Assembly: GCF_964059145.1 (NCBI RefSeq)
Contig: NZ_OZ060405.1
Coordinates: 543,167 to 607,166, forward strand
DNA from: Buchnera aphidicola (Protaphis terricola)
GTDB taxonomy: Bacteria; Pseudomonadota; Gammaproteobacteria; Enterobacterales; Enterobacteriaceae
Length of the DNA: 64,000 nt
Direction: 5' to 3'
Numbering within the stretch: position 1 is the stretch's first letter; every line of letters starts with the position of its first letter. The notes under the pieces were generated by a model, which was not told where the DNA came from, made no database searches, and saw nothing but the letters and a program-made list of their open reading frames with translations. Position numbers and translations under genes: made by a program. Below are positions 30,331 to 40,412 of this stretch, piece by piece.

Positions 30331-32217
30331 TCAAATTTTTAAATATAATAAAACTTCTTGAATATTTTTTGTTTTAGATAATTTATTAATAACTTCTTTA
30401 TTATCTAACGCACTTGTAATTTTGCTAACTACCATAACGTGTTCATTATTTTTAGCTGCAACACCAATCACAATATAAGCAATATCATTAATATCATCTC
30501 CAAAATGTACACCATTTGGAAATTGACAAAAAATTATTCCAGTTTTTAAAATAGAATCTTTTGCTTGAATGGTACCATGAGGTAAAGCAATATGTTCACC
30601 TAACCAAGTTGAAGTAATTTTTTCTCTTTCTAACATTGCATGAATATAATCTTCTTTTACATATCCCTGCTGAACTAGATATTTACCGACTATTCTAATG
30701 GCTTCTTCTTTATTATTAGCATATTGATTAAGAAAAATATTTTTTTCACTTAATTGAAATAAATTGTTTAATTTAATTGTTTCCTTATAATCTTCTTTTA
30801 CATTAATGTTTTTATCTTGAGAAATATTTTTATTTTTAATTAATTTTTTAATTAAAGAATCATAAAATATATTATCGAGAAAATTAACTAATGATATATG
30901 CTTAGCATAAGGAGCATATTTTTTAGCAAGAGAAGTAAGATTTTTATGTGTAATGACTATATCAGCATTTTTAGGTATTGAACGAATAGAAATATTAAAT
31001 ATCGATATATTCATCAAATTTGATTGTTTAATTTTTCTTCTAAGAATACTAGCTCCTATTGCACTAGATCCCATACCTGCATCACAAGCAATTACAATAT
31101 TTTTAACATTTTTAAAAACATTATCTAATTTATTATCATTAAATAAATTATCGTCAATAATATTTTTAGATGATTGAATACATATTGTATTTTTATATTG
31201 CATTAATTTAAATAATATATAAGCAGTAAAAAAAGAAACAAAAAAAGAAGAAAAAATAGATAATATATTTATACAGTAAAAACCCTTTTTTGTCATTGCT
31301 AAAATTGATAAAATAGATCCAGGTGAAACTGCTCCAATTAAACCACTTTTAAAAAAAATAAGAATAAAGATACCTGTCATACTACCTAAAATCAGAGGTA
31401 ATAATAACTTTAAATGCATTAAAACATAAGGAAAATAAACTTCATGAACACCCCCTAAAAATTGAACAATAGCAGCTCCTCCAGCTGATTTATAACAATC
31501 TTTTTTTCCGAAAAAAAAACATGCAAGCAATATTCCCAATCCTGGACCAGGATTAGATTCTATTAAAAAAAATATAGAAATTTTATTTTCTAATATATCC
31601 TGAAGACCTAAAGTAGAAAAAATTCCATGATTAATAGCATTATTTAAAAAAAATACTTTAGCAGGTTCAATAAAAATAGCTATTAATGGTAATAAATTAT
31701 AATGAATAGTAATACTTAATAAATTACTTATTAAATTTGAAATCCATTCAATACATGGTCCGAAAAAGATAAATGAAATAATTGTTAATAATATTCCGAT
31801 TATTGCAATAGAAAAATTATTAACTAACATTTCAAAACCATTTTTTATTCGATCCTTTATTAAATTATCAAAATGCTTAATAATCCATCCACTTAATATA
31901 CCAGAAATCATACCACCTAATAACATAGGTATTTTAGTACTAGAAATCATTCCAATAGTACTAATACTACCAAGTATACCACCCCTTTCTCCTGCAATTA
32001 AACGACCTCCAGTATACCCAATAGAAATAGGTAAAAGATAAAAAATCATAGGTGAAATTAACTGAGACAAAAATTTATTAGGTTGCCAACCTAATGGAAG
32101 AAATAATGCATTCATAACACCCCATGTTATAAAAATACTTATATTGGGCATCATAATATTACTTAAAAATTGACCAAAATTTTGTATTTTTATTTTAATT
32201 AATTTAAACATACTCAT
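30331..32217 (-). CDS. mtlA: PTS mannitol-specific transporter EIICBA
   Basis: Imports mannitol from the cytosol of the host cell and phosphorylates it. 628 residues (E. coli 637) with all three domains: membrane EIIC (about 1-340, with FLLPLGW-like and [13 protein letters not shown] motifs), EIIB (about 375-465, phosphocysteine in [14 protein letters not shown]) and EIIA (about 485-628, phosphohistidine in [11 protein letters not shown]). The ATG at 32217 is preferred over a GTG one codon earlier; another ATG is at 32211. EI and HPr are not in the window. No CRP- or MtlR-type site was recognised upstream. Confidence 0.95.
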   Translation of the reverse strand: MSMFKLIKIKIQNFGQFLSNIMMPNISIFITWGVMNALFLPLGWQPNKFLSQLISPMIFYLLPISIGYTGGRLIAGERGGILGSISTIGMISSTKIPMLLGGMISGILSGWIIKHFDNLIKDRIKNGFEMLVNNFSIAIIGILLTIISFIFFGPCIEWISNLISNLLSITIHYNLLPLIAIFIEPAKVFFLNNAINHGIFSTLGLQDILENKISIFFLIESNPGPGLGILLACFFFGKKDCYKSAGGAAIVQFLGGVHEVYFPYVLMHLKLLLPLILGSMTGIFILIFFKSGLIGAVSPGSILSILAMTKKGFYCINILSIFSSFFVSFFTAYILFKLMQYKNTICIQSSKNIIDDNLFNDNKLDNVFKNVKNIVIACDAGMGSSAIGASILRRKIKQSNLMNISIFNISIRSIPKNADIVITHKNLTSLAKKYAPYAKHISLVNFLDNIFYDSLIKKLIKNKNISQDKNINVKEDYKETIKLNNLFQLSEKNIFLNQYANNKEEAIRIVGKYLVQQGYVKEDYIHAMLEREKITSTWLGEHIALPHGTIQAKDSILKTGIIFCQFPNGVHFGDDINDIAYIVIGVAAKNNEHVMVVSKITSALDNKEVINKLSKTKNIQEVLLYLKI

Positions 32218-32340
32218 CACTCATGTAAAAAAAATGTATTAGTACTAAATAAGAACATTACCTAAAGTAAAAAATTTTAGTTAATTATTTAAAATCTAAT
32301 ATTAAAAATTAATATAGAATTATAGTCAATTTCAAAAAAC

Positions 32341-34002
32341 TTATTTGTAAAAAGATTTATAAAAACTTATTAATCCCTGTGTAGAAGAATCAAAAGAATT
32401 AATTTTTTCTCTATTATTAAAATTTCTATAAATAATTTCAGCTATTTTTTTTCCTAATTCTACACCCCACTGATCAAAACTAAAAATATTTAATAAATGT
32501 CCTTGAACAAAAATTTTATGTTCATATAAAGCAATTAAAAGACCTAAATTATAAGGTGTAATCTTTTGTATTAAAATAGAATTAGTTGGTTGATTTCCTG
32601 TACATTGTTTAAATAAAAAATCTGTTTTTATTTTATCTTTATAATGTTTGATATTTTTTTTAAAAAATATTGTTTTTTTAAAATAAAATTCATCCATAGT
32701 TCCAAAAGCTAGCGTTTTAGTTTGTGCAAGAAAATTAGATATTAATTTAATATGATGATCTGTTAGATTATTATGTGAATAAATAGGAACAATAAAATCA
32801 CATGGTATCAATTTTGTACCTTGATGTATTAATTGAAAAAATGCATGTTGACCATTAGTTCCTGGAGCCCCCCAAATAATAGGTCCAGTTTGATAAGATA
32901 CTCTTTGACCTGTTTTACTTATTGATTTACCATTAGATTCCATATTCAATTGTTGTAAATAAGAAGGAAATTTATGCATATATTGATCGTATGGAAATAT
33001 AGCTTCTGTTTCAGAACCAAAAAAAACAGTATACCAGATACTAATTAAAGCCAAAATTATTGGTATATTTTTTTTATGTTCTGTATGATAAAAATGATTA
33101 TCCATAGCACAAGCACCATTTAAAAATTTTTTAAAATTATCAAATCCAATAGACAAAATAATAGATAAACCAACAGAAGACCATAACGAAAAACGACCAC
33201 CAACCCAGTTCCAAAATTGAAAAATATTTTTAATATTAATACCGAATTCTAATGCATTTTTAACATCAACTGTTAATGCAAAAAAATGTTGATCTAAAGT
33301 ATTTTTTTCTTTTGAAATCTTTAAAAACCACATTTTTGCGCTATATGCATTAGTCATTGTTTCATCTGTAGTAAATGTTTTAGAAGATATTAAAAAAATT
33401 GTTGTCTCAGGATTTATTTTATTTAGAACTTCAACAAGATGAGTGCCATCTATATTTGAAACGTAATGTATATTTAAATGATTTTTATATGGACGTAAAG
33501 CTTCTGTAACCATATATGGCCCTAAATCAGATCCACCAATACCGATATTTACAATATCAGAAATAGATTTTCCTGTATAACCTTTCCAATTACCATTAAT
33601 TACTGATTCTGAAAAATTTTTCATTTTTTTAAGTACATGATTAATATCTAACATAATATTATAATCATTTATAAAAATTGGAGAATTTTTTTGATTACGC
33701 AATGCAATATGCAATACAGAACGATTCTCTGTTTCATTTATTCTCATACCAGAAAACATATTCTTAATAGCATTTTTTAGATTCATTTCTTTTGTTAAAT
33801 CTAATAAATATTTTAAAGTATCTTTTGTAATACGATTTTTTGAAAAATCAACTAATATTTTATTTTCAAAATTAATAGAAAATTTATTAAATCGATGAGG
33901 ATCTGATAAAAAAAGATCTTTTAAATGTACATTTTTTATTATATTAAAATGATTTTTTAAAATATTCCAAGATTTAGTTTCAGTAAGATTTATATTTTTC
34001 AC
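32341..34002 (-). CDS. pgi: Glucose-6-phosphate isomerase
   Basis: Interconverts glucose 6-phosphate and fructose 6-phosphate, here also the step that joins mannitol-derived fructose 6-phosphate to other sugar pools. 553 residues (E. coli 549). Signatures are the GIGGSDLGP phosphate-binding loop near 155, [14 protein letters not shown] near 208, the active-site Glu region [15 protein letters not shown] near 350, [16 protein letters not shown] near 383 with catalytic His, and the C-terminal [12 protein letters not shown] near 510 with catalytic Lys. Upstream is orn, read divergently. Confidence 0.96.
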   Translation of the reverse strand: MKNINLTETKSWNILKNHFNIIKNVHLKDLFLSDPHRFNKFSINFENKILVDFSKNRITKDTLKYLLDLTKEMNLKNAIKNMFSGMRINETENRSVLHIALRNQKNSPIFINDYNIMLDINHVLKKMKNFSESVINGNWKGYTGKSISDIVNIGIGGSDLGPYMVTEALRPYKNHLNIHYVSNIDGTHLVEVLNKINPETTIFLISSKTFTTDETMTNAYSAKMWFLKISKEKNTLDQHFFALTVDVKNALEFGINIKNIFQFWNWVGGRFSLWSSVGLSIILSIGFDNFKKFLNGACAMDNHFYHTEHKKNIPIILALISIWYTVFFGSETEAIFPYDQYMHKFPSYLQQLNMESNGKSISKTGQRVSYQTGPIIWGAPGTNGQHAFFQLIHQGTKLIPCDFIVPIYSHNNLTDHHIKLISNFLAQTKTLAFGTMDEFYFKKTIFFKKNIKHYKDKIKTDFLFKQCTGNQPTNSILIQKITPYNLGLLIALYEHKIFVQGHLLNIFSFDQWGVELGKKIAEIIYRNFNNREKINSFDSSTQGLISFYKSFYK

Positions 34003-34170
34003 TTAAATATTCTCTTTAATTATCCTTTAATAAATTAAATATATATTTTTAAGACTATCTATATTCTAAAAATTAATGTAAATAATTAAACTATATAACA
34101 AAAAACTTTTAATTTCTTAAAAATAGAAAATATTATATAATAAAATATAATTTATTTTGTAAAAAAAATT

Positions 34171-34712
34171 ATGACATATAATAAAAAAAACTTAATCTGG
34201 CTTGATTTAGAAATGACAGGTTTGAATTCTAAAATACATCGAATTATTGAAATATCTACTTTAATTACAGATATACAATTAAATATAATTTCTATAGGTC
34301 CTACAATTGCTATACATCAAAAAAAAAAGATATATTATTAATGGATAAATGGAACAAATTAACACATACAAAAAGTGGATTAATTAAAAGAGTAAAAAAA
34401 AGTATATATAATGAATTACAAGCCGAATCTAAAACAATAATTTTTTTAAAAAAATGGGTTCCAATAAAATCATCGCCTATATGTGGAAATAGCATTTATC
34501 AAGATCGAAAATTTTTAAATAAATATATGCCTAAATTAGATAATTATTTTCATTATCGATGCATTGATGTTAGTACTATTAAAGAATTAATATCTAGATG
34601 GAATCCTAATATCAAAAAATTTAAAAAAAAAAAAAATCATACTACATTAGAAGATATATATGAATCAATTATGGAATTAAAATTTTATAAAAAAAATTTT
34701 TTTAATATTTAA
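34171..34712 (+). CDS. orn: Oligoribonuclease, frame broken at a poly(A) run
   Basis: Degrades 2-5 nt RNA fragments, the last step of RNA decay and an essential activity in E. coli. From ATG 34171 the frame gives [20 protein letters not shown] through [11 protein letters not shown], then a stop at 34339, because a run of ten A (34319-34328) is one short. One more A gives [13 protein letters not shown], the same spacing as E. coli, and similarity continues to 34712; total 180 residues versus 181. The DEDDh residues are intact on both sides of the lesion ([27 protein letters not shown] with the His of the motif). No other damage is seen. Confidence 0.88.
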
Positions 34713-34743
34713 TATAATTTAAAAAAGTTTTTTTAAAGAAAGC

Positions 34744-34772
34744 TTGATTAATATATTTTATATATATAAAAT
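34744..34772 (+). promoter_or_regulatory. Possible sigma-70 promoter of tRNA-Gly
   Basis: TTGATT at 34744-34749 and TAAAAT at 34767-34772 are separated by 17 nt and end 20 nt before the tRNA. Both hexamers have one mismatch to consensus or two at most; the surrounding DNA is almost pure A/T, so chance matches are likely. Confidence 0.4.
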
Positions 34773-34791
34773 ACTAAAATAATCATAGCAT

Positions 34792-34867
34792 GCGAGAATA
34801 GCTCAGTTGGTAGAGCACAACCTTGCCAAGGTTGGGGTCGCGAGTTCGAATCTCGTTTCTCGCTCCA
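34792..34867 (+). tRNA. tRNA-Gly (anticodon GCC)
   Basis: The acceptor stem GCGAGAA (34792-34798) pairs with TTCTCGC (34857-34863), the anticodon is GCC, and the sequence closely follows E. coli tRNA-Gly3. Discriminator T (34864) is followed by an encoded CCA (34865-34867), one of only two tRNA genes in the window where it is retained. Confidence 0.96.
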
Positions 34868-34920
34868 AGAATATTTCAAATTAATTAATAAAAATATTTA
34901 CTAAAAATCAAGGAAAATAT

Positions 34921-35799
34921 ATGATTTTTTTATGTTCTTATAAATGGATAATATTAGCTATTCTAATATTAATTAATTTTCAAAATAAATTTAAAAAAAA
35001 AATTGAAAATAATAATGACATTGTATTTATAAATAATATAAAAAAATCTAATAAAAAAAATAATTTTTTTTTTAATCCAATCCCAAGTAAAATAAATATA
35101 ATTAAAAATAAAATTAATATCTTAATAGACCCTGGACATGGCGGACAAGACCCAGGTGCTATAGGTCACAAAGGATTAAAAGAAAAAGAAGTAAACTTAA
35201 GAATAGCAATTGAATTAGAAAAATTATTAAATAATAATAAATTTTTTCATGCAATTCTAACACGTAATAACGATTCTTATCTTTCTTTGAAAAATAGAAA
35301 AATATTTTCAAATCATCAACATGTAAATTTATTAATATCTATTCATGTAGATTCTTCTAAAGCAAAATATTTATCAGGAATATCAATTTGGGTTGTTTCA
35401 AATAAACGAATGTGCCGTGAAATTAATAAATTTATAAAAAATAATAAAAACAATGTTTATTTTTCTAAAAATATTGAAAATATATTAAAAAACGAAAACG
35501 ATATATATTTTAAAAAAACTATTCTTGATTTACAATTTAATAATTTTCAAAATATAGAAATCGAATTATCTAAATATATTTTTAAAGAATTTAAAAAAAT
35601 TGTTAGAATTAATAAATTAGCATTGAATTATGCAAGTTTAGGTATATTAAGTGCTATAAATACACCTTCTATTTTAATCGAAACTGGGTTTATTACAAAT
35701 TTTGAAGAAGAAAAAAAATTAAGAACACTTTCTTATCAGAAAAAAATTGCAAATACTATTTATATTTCATTAAAAAACTATTTTGAACATTCTCATTAA
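34921..35799 (+). CDS. amiB: N-acetylmuramoyl-L-alanine amidase, reduced AmiB type
   Basis: Zinc amidase that cleaves septal peptidoglycan so daughter cells separate. 292 residues against 445 in E. coli AmiB. An N-terminal hydrophobic segment (about 6-19, ILAILILINF) looks like a signal or anchor; then after an Asn/Lys-rich linker the Amidase_3 domain starts at INILIDPGHGGQDPGA (first zinc His near 77), with SIHVDSS near 143 (second His) and ILIETGFITN near 260 with the catalytic Glu. The AMIN domain in front and the LysM repeats behind are lost. In E. coli amiB is upstream of mutL and near orn, so synteny supports AmiB. Confidence 0.88.
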   Translation: MIFLCSYKWIILAILILINFQNKFKKKIENNNDIVFINNIKKSNKKNNFFFNPIPSKINIIKNKINILIDPGHGGQDPGAIGHKGLKEKEVNLRIAIELEKLLNNNKFFHAILTRNNDSYLSLKNRKIFSNHQHVNLLISIHVDSSKAKYLSGISIWVVSNKRMCREINKFIKNNKNNVYFSKNIENILKNENDIYFKKTILDLQFNNFQNIEIELSKYIFKEFKKIVRINKLALNYASLGILSAINTPSILIETGFITNFEEEKKLRTLSYQKKIANTIYISLKNYFEHSH

Positions 35800-35827
35800 A
35801 ATATTTAAGATAATTAAAATACTAATA

Positions 35828-35863
35828 TTTTAAGCATCAAAATACCTTTTAAGATGCTTAAAA
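35828..35863. terminator. Bidirectional terminator between amiB and rpmE
   Basis: TTTTAAGCATC-type arm (35828-35838) pairs with GATGCTTAAAA (35853-35863); the core is the 8-bp TAAGCATC/GATGCTTA stem with a 14-nt loop. It sits between the convergent amiB and rpmE; the A/T pairs at its base give a U-rich end in either direction. Confidence 0.75.
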
Positions 35864-35880
35864 ATTTAAAATATAAAAAA

Positions 35881-36090
35881 TTATATTATAGTCATTTTAA
35901 AACGTTTTTTAAATCTTTCAACACGTCCTCCGGTATCAATAATTCTTTGTTTTCCAGTATAAAATGGATGACATTTTGCACATATATCTAGATTTAAATT
36001 ACGATTTACTGTTGAAAAAATTTTAATTATATTTCCACATGAACAAGTAGCTGTTATCTGAGAATAAATTGGGTGTATTTTTTTTTTCAT
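35881..36090 (-). CDS. rpmE: 50S ribosomal protein L31 (zinc-binding form)
   Basis: Forms an intersubunit bridge of the 70S ribosome. 69 residues (E. coli 70). The four zinc-binding cysteines are at 16, 18, 37 and 40, so this is the C-plus form. The end is [12 protein letters not shown], complete. It is convergent with amiB and preceded by a divergent ftsN relic; in E. coli rpmE and ftsN are also near each other with priA and cytR in between, both lost here. Confidence 0.95.
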   Translation of the reverse strand: MKKKIHPIYSQITATCSCGNIIKIFSTVNRNLNLDICAKCHPFYTGKQRIIDTGGRVERFKKRFKMTII

Positions 36091-36178
36091 AAAAGTTTCC
36101 GAATTTAAAATATTTATTTTATTATACTATTAATAACTAATAATTTAACTAATAATTATATTTAAAGAAATAAAAAAT

Positions 36179-36425
36179 ATGTACAAAAATCAAAATCAAA
36201 TTAGTTCAATGTCATTTAAACGTAAAAAAAAAAATTAAATTTAGTAAATTTAATTTATTTAGTATTCTTATGATAGTTATCATTTCTTTGTTTTTTTTTA
36301 ACTTATTTTTTAAAAAAACAAAAAAAATAAATAAAATTTGTATTCAAAGTCAAAAAAATAGTGAATTATTACCTGATATACCCAAAGAAAAATGGAAATA
36401 TATAAAAAAACTAAAAAATTTATAA
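36179..36425 (+). CDS. ftsN: Miniature ftsN: cytoplasmic tail, membrane segment and essential E region only; frame broken at poly(A)
   Basis: From ATG 36179 the frame reads MYKNQNQISSMSFKRKKK and then TAA, because a run of eleven A (36226-36234 region, between CGT and TTAAAT) has one A too many. With ten A the frame continues KIKFSKFNLFSILMIVIISL, a membrane segment, and ends QSQKNSELLPDIPKEKWKYI-KKLKNL at 36425, 81 residues. The end aligns with E. coli FtsN 67-92, including Leu75, Trp83, Tyr85 and Leu89 of the segment reported to trigger constriction. The remaining ~230 residues (linker and SPOR domain) are absent. It lies directly before hslV-hslU as in E. coli. Function is inferred; it may also be a dying gene. 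Confidence 0.7.
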
Positions 36426-36587
36426 AATTGAAAAATATAAATATATTCATTAAAAATTAAAAAAATGTTTTCTTAATAAAATATAAAATATTTAAAACAT
36501 ATTTAGATTAAATTTAGATTGATTCTGCAATTAATTTATTACTAAAAATTTTTAAAACTAAAAACGTTATTTTTAAGAGGTTTTCTT

Positions 36588-37118
36588 GTGACCACAATAC
36601 TAAGTGTAAGATTAAAGAATAAGGTAGTAATTGGAGGTGATGGACAAGCAACTTTAGGCCATACTATTATGAAAAGTAATGTCAAAAAAATTAGAACACT
36701 TTATCATAATAAAGTTATTGCCGGCTTTGCTGGAGGAACAGCAGATGCTTTTACTCTATTTGATATGTTTGAAAAAAAGTTATCTATATATCAAGGTCAA
36801 TTACAAAGATCAGCCATAGAATTAGCAAAAGACTGGAGATCTGATAAAATGCTAAGAAAATTAGAAGCATTATTAGCAGTGGCTGATAAAGATACATCAT
36901 TAATAATTACTGGAAATGGAGATGTAATACAACCCGAAGATGATTTAATCGCAATTGGATCAGGTGGGTCTTATGCTCAATCAGCTGCTCGTGCATTAAT
37001 AGAAAATACTAATCTAAATGCTAAAAAAATTGTAGAAAAATCATTAAATATTGCAGCTAATATTTGTATATACACTAATCATATATTTACCATAAAAGAA
37101 CTACTTTCAGAAAAGTAA
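36588..37118 (+). CDS. hslV: ATP-dependent protease peptidase subunit HslV
   Basis: Proteolytic chamber of the HslUV (ClpQY) protease. 176 residues, the E. coli length, beginning with GTG as in E. coli and preceded by an AAGAGG ribosome-binding site. After Met removal Thr2 is the nucleophile (TTILSVRLK); Lys33-type residue in [20 protein letters not shown] and [21 protein letters not shown] are conserved. hslU follows 9 nt later. No convincing sigma-32 promoter was found directly upstream. Confidence 0.97.
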   Translation: MTTILSVRLKNKVVIGGDGQATLGHTIMKSNVKKIRTLYHNKVIAGFAGGTADAFTLFDMFEKKLSIYQGQLQRSAIELAKDWRSDKMLRKLEALLAVADKDTSLIITGNGDVIQPEDDLIAIGSGGSYAQSAARALIENTNLNAKKIVEKSLNIAANICIYTNHIFTIKELLSEK

Positions 37119-37127
37119 GGATTATAT

Positions 37128-38459
37128 ATGTCTGAAATGACTCCTCCTCAAATTGTTACTGAACTTAACAAATTCATTGTTGGTCAAGAAAAAGCAAAAA
37201 AAGCAGTTTCAATTGCATTAAGAAATCGTTGGCGTAGAATGCAACTAAACGATGAACTAAGACAAGAAATTACACCAAAAAATATTTTAATGATTGGACC
37301 TACAGGTGTAGGCAAAACAGAAATTGCAAGAAGATTAGCAAAATTAGCTAATTCTCCATTTATTAAAGTAGAAGCTACTAAATTTACTGAAGTAGGATAT
37401 GTAGGTAAAGAAGTTGATTCAATTATTAGAGATTTAACAGATGCTGCTATAAAAATGATTCGAATTAAAAATATTGAAAAAAATAAAATTCGGGTTGAAG
37501 AAATAGTTGAAGAAAGAATATTAGATATTTTAGTACCAAGACCAAAAAATAATTGGACAGAAGATGAAAAAAATAAAAGTCTTTCAAATACATTACAAAT
37601 ATTTCGTAAAAAATTAAGAGAAGGTGTTCTTGATGATAAAGAAATTGAAATTAACTTATTAGCTACTACTATGGGCGTAGAAATTATGGCTCCTCCTGGA
37701 ATGGAAGAACTAACAAATCAATTGCAAGCATTATTTCAAAACTTGAGTGGTCATAAAAAAAATACAAGAAGATTAAAAATTAAGGATGCAATTACATTAT
37801 TAAAAGAAGAAGAAGCAGCGAAATTAGTTAATCCAGAAGATATCAAAAAAGAAGCCATAAATGCTGTTGAACAAAATGGAATTGTATTTATTGATGAAAT
37901 TGATAAAATATGCAAAAGAAGTGATATATCTGGTCCAGATATTTCAAGAGAAGGTGTTCAAAGAGATTTATTACCTTTAATTGAAGGATGCACTGTTTCA
38001 ACCAAATACGGAATGGTAAAAACAGATCATATTTTATTTATTACATCTGGTGCTTTTCAAACATCAACACCTTCTGATTTAATACCTGAATTACAAGGTC
38101 GTCTTCCAATAAAAGTAGAATTACAAGCATTAACAATAGATGATTTTGAAAAAATATTAACTGAACCTACCGCATCAATTACTACTCAATATAAAGAACT
38201 TATGAAAACAGAGGGAGTTCATATAAATTTTACAAAAGAAGGTATTAGAAATATTGCAGAAGCAGCATGGAAAGTTAATGAATCCATGGAAAATATAGGA
38301 GCTCGTAGATTACATACTATACTGGAAAAACTTATGGAAGATATTTCATTTAATGCAAGTAAAAATAAAGGAAATACAATTGAAATAAATTCTGATTATG
38401 TTGGAAAACATTTAAATCAATTAATATCTAATGAAGATCTTAGTCGTTTTATTTTATAA
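37128..38459 (+). CDS. hslU: ATP-dependent protease ATPase subunit HslU
   Basis: AAA+ unfoldase that feeds HslV. 443 residues, the same as E. coli. Walker [12 protein letters not shown] is near residue 60, GYVG pore loop near 90, the I domain spans about 110-240, Walker [11 protein letters not shown] near 250, and the C-terminal end [13 protein letters not shown] NEDLSRFIL that inserts into HslV is intact. It overlaps nothing and is co-transcribed with hslV. Confidence 0.97.
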   Translation: MSEMTPPQIVTELNKFIVGQEKAKKAVSIALRNRWRRMQLNDELRQEITPKNILMIGPTGVGKTEIARRLAKLANSPFIKVEATKFTEVGYVGKEVDSIIRDLTDAAIKMIRIKNIEKNKIRVEEIVEERILDILVPRPKNNWTEDEKNKSLSNTLQIFRKKLREGVLDDKEIEINLLATTMGVEIMAPPGMEELTNQLQALFQNLSGHKKNTRRLKIKDAITLLKEEEAAKLVNPEDIKKEAINAVEQNGIVFIDEIDKICKRSDISGPDISREGVQRDLLPLIEGCTVSTKYGMVKTDHILFITSGAFQTSTPSDLIPELQGRLPIKVELQALTIDDFEKILTEPTASITTQYKELMKTEGVHINFTKEGIRNIAEAAWKVNESMENIGARRLHTILEKLMEDISFNASKNKGNTIEINSDYVGKHLNQLISNEDLSRFIL

Positions 38460-38524
38460 AAATCATTAAAAAACCTATTTACAATAATAGTTAAAATAAA
38501 TAAATATTTTTTGTTTAAAATACT

Positions 38525-38550
38525 ATTGAAAAAAAAGAAAAAGATCATAT
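38525..38550 (+). promoter_or_regulatory. Possible heat-shock (sigma-32) promoter of ibpA with A-rich spacer
   Basis: ATTGAAA (38525-38531) resembles the CTTGAAA -35 and GATCATAT (38543-38550) the CCCCATNT -10 of sigma-32 promoters. The spacer is 11-12 nt, slightly under the usual 13-15, and is almost all A, interrupted by one G (38537). An A-homopolymer spacer in the ibpA promoter is known in pea-aphid Buchnera, where a one-base deletion abolishes heat induction. Confidence 0.4.
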
Positions 38551-38616
38551 ATGTAACTAAGACAATTTTTAAAAATCTAAAAATAAAATTTTTAAATAAA
38601 AAAAGGAGTTCTTTAT

Positions 38617-39096
38617 ATGTCATATCGTTCTTTCTCTTTCTTACCAAATGTAAATTATAATAGTGTCTTTTCAAATAGATTTAATCAAATTGATAAAATG
38701 TTTAGTACATTAACAGGAGAAAAACCACTTTCAGATACACCAGAATACAATTTAATTCAAATTAATGAAAAAAAATATGAGCTAATTTTAAGTATTCCTG
38801 GATATGAAGAAAAAGAATTAGATATTTCTGTACATAATAATCAATTAATAATCCAGGGAAAGAAAGAAAAAATAAACAAAAATAATGAAAAAATAAATAA
38901 ATATTTACACAAAGATATAGTATTTAATAATTTTTCTTTAAGTTTTAATTTTGATCATAAAATACAAGTAAATAAAGCAGATTTATCTTTAGGTTTATTA
39001 AAATTAAACTTTGAATGTAAAATTCCAGATGAAGAAAAACCTAAAAAAATATTTATTAATATTCCTAATAATCAAAAACACATTGGAAATAAGTAA
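38617..39096 (+). CDS. ibpA: Small heat shock protein IbpA
   Basis: Binds unfolded proteins during heat stress and hands them to DnaK/ClpB. 159 residues (E. coli IbpA 137). The N-terminus MSYRSFSFLPNVN matches IbpA-type; the alpha-crystallin domain runs from about residue 40 (PEYNLIQINEKKYELILSIPG) to 135, and the C-terminal I-x-I-like anchor (IFINIPN) is present. A strong AAAGGAG ribosome-binding site lies 8 nt before the ATG. It is monocistronic between hslU and a strong hairpin. Confidence 0.93.
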   Translation: MSYRSFSFLPNVNYNSVFSNRFNQIDKMFSTLTGEKPLSDTPEYNLIQINEKKYELILSIPGYEEKELDISVHNNQLIIQGKKEKINKNNEKINKYLHKDIVFNNFSLSFNFDHKIQVNKADLSLGLLKLNFECKIPDEEKPKKIFINIPNNQKHIGNK

Positions 39097-39134
39097 AAAA
39101 TAAGTAATGTTTATAAATAAAATAATTTTTAAAG

Positions 39135-39162
39135 TCATTGTACTTATATTTAAGTACAATGA
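39135..39162 (+). terminator. Terminator hairpin after ibpA
   Basis: TCATTGTACTTA (39135-39146) is exactly repeated in inverted form as TAAGTACAATGA (39151-39162) around a 4-nt TATT loop, a perfect 12-bp stem. It lies 38 nt after ibpA and 29 nt before fpr. The following bases are T/A-mixed rather than a pure U run. Confidence 0.7.
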
Positions 39163-39190
39163 TATTAATAATAAAATATAGGAAATTATA

Positions 39191-39937
39191 ATGAATCCAT
39201 GGATTAATGCTAATGTTTTAAAAATTAAAAAATGGACTAAAAATTTATTTAGTATTTTTTTAAATGCACCTATATCAAATTTTAAAGCTGGACAGTTTAC
39301 TAAATTAGCATTATATGAAAAAACAAAAAAAATTCAAAGAGCATATTCATTTGTTAATGCTCCTAGTAATAAAAATTTAGAAATTTATATTGTTCGTGTT
39401 CTAAATGGTAAATTAAGTAATCTTTTGTACCATCTAAAAAGTGGAGACCATGTACTTATTAAAAAAAATGCATTTGGATTTTTTACTTTAGAAGAAATAC
39501 CAAATTGTGAGATATTATGGATGTTTGCTACTGGAACTGCTATTGGTCCTTATTGTTCTATTTTACAAGAAGCAAAAAATACGGAAAGATTTAAAAATAT
39601 TATTTTAATACATGCTGTAAGATATAAAAATGATCTATCTTATCTTTCATTAATGAAAAAACTTCATATACAGTATAATGGAAAACTAAAAATTCAAACT
39701 ATAGTTAGCAGAGAAAAACATGAAGATTCCTTATCAGGTAGAATTCCATTTCTCTTAAAAAATAAAATATTAGAAGAAAAAATTGGATTTAAAATAAATC
39801 ATAATAATTCACATGTTATGTTATGTGGAAATCCATTAATGGTTAAAGAAACATATTTATTTTTAAAAGAGAATAGAAATATGTTTAAACATTTAAGAAA
39901 GAAAAAAGGACATATAACTATGGAAAACTATTGGTAA
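39191..39937 (+). CDS. fpr: Ferredoxin/flavodoxin-NADP(+) reductase
   Basis: FAD enzyme passing electrons between NADPH and ferredoxin or flavodoxin; the ferredoxin Fdx is encoded in this window. 248 residues, E. coli 248. AGQFTKLAL near 34, the FAD-binding [10 protein letters not shown] near 50, the NADP-binding [12 protein letters not shown] near 117, and the C-terminal MENYW end match. The start ATG has an AGGAAATT site upstream. Confidence 0.96.
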   Translation: MNPWINANVLKIKKWTKNLFSIFLNAPISNFKAGQFTKLALYEKTKKIQRAYSFVNAPSNKNLEIYIVRVLNGKLSNLLYHLKSGDHVLIKKNAFGFFTLEEIPNCEILWMFATGTAIGPYCSILQEAKNTERFKNIILIHAVRYKNDLSYLSLMKKLHIQYNGKLKIQTIVSREKHEDSLSGRIPFLLKNKILEEKIGFKINHNNSHVMLCGNPLMVKETYLFLKENRNMFKHLRKKKGHITMENYW

Positions 39938-40412
39938 AAAATATTATACTTAAATAAAAAATAAGTTTTAATTTATTAAAAAATTCTTATATATATTATA
40001 AATCAAATTTTTGTTTTTATTCAATTAAATATTTTTTATTTTATAAAAACACATCTAATTACCATTCTTTTAAAAATTTTTTAAATTTTTATAAATCATA
40101 TTCCATATTTTAAAAAATTTACTTTATTAATAAATAATCTAATATAATATAAAATATGATATTATTTTTTAAATATTACTAAATATTCTATAAAAATAGA
40201 TTGGATGATTTATTAAGATTATTTTAAATAAAAAATTTATTTTAAATAATATTAAATTTATATTTATTATAAAATACAATAATAAAATAATGTATATTTC
40301 TAAAATAATTTATATTTAATTTATTTCAAAATCTCATAGATAAATGATATTTAATTTTTAAATTTAAATAAAATTTATATAGAAAATTATCTATTAATTA
40401 AATAATAAAAAA
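39938..40412. other. Gene-free spacer between fpr and coaD
   Basis: 475 bases of nearly pure A+T between two same-strand genes. No reading frame with recognisable protein similarity, no tRNA fold and no GC hairpin was seen on either strand. It may be the residue of one or more deleted genes. Confidence 0.5.

Noticed and set aside
30953..31177. Open frame antisense to mtlA
   Set aside because: Lies opposite the EIIB region; composition is explained by the mtlA codons.
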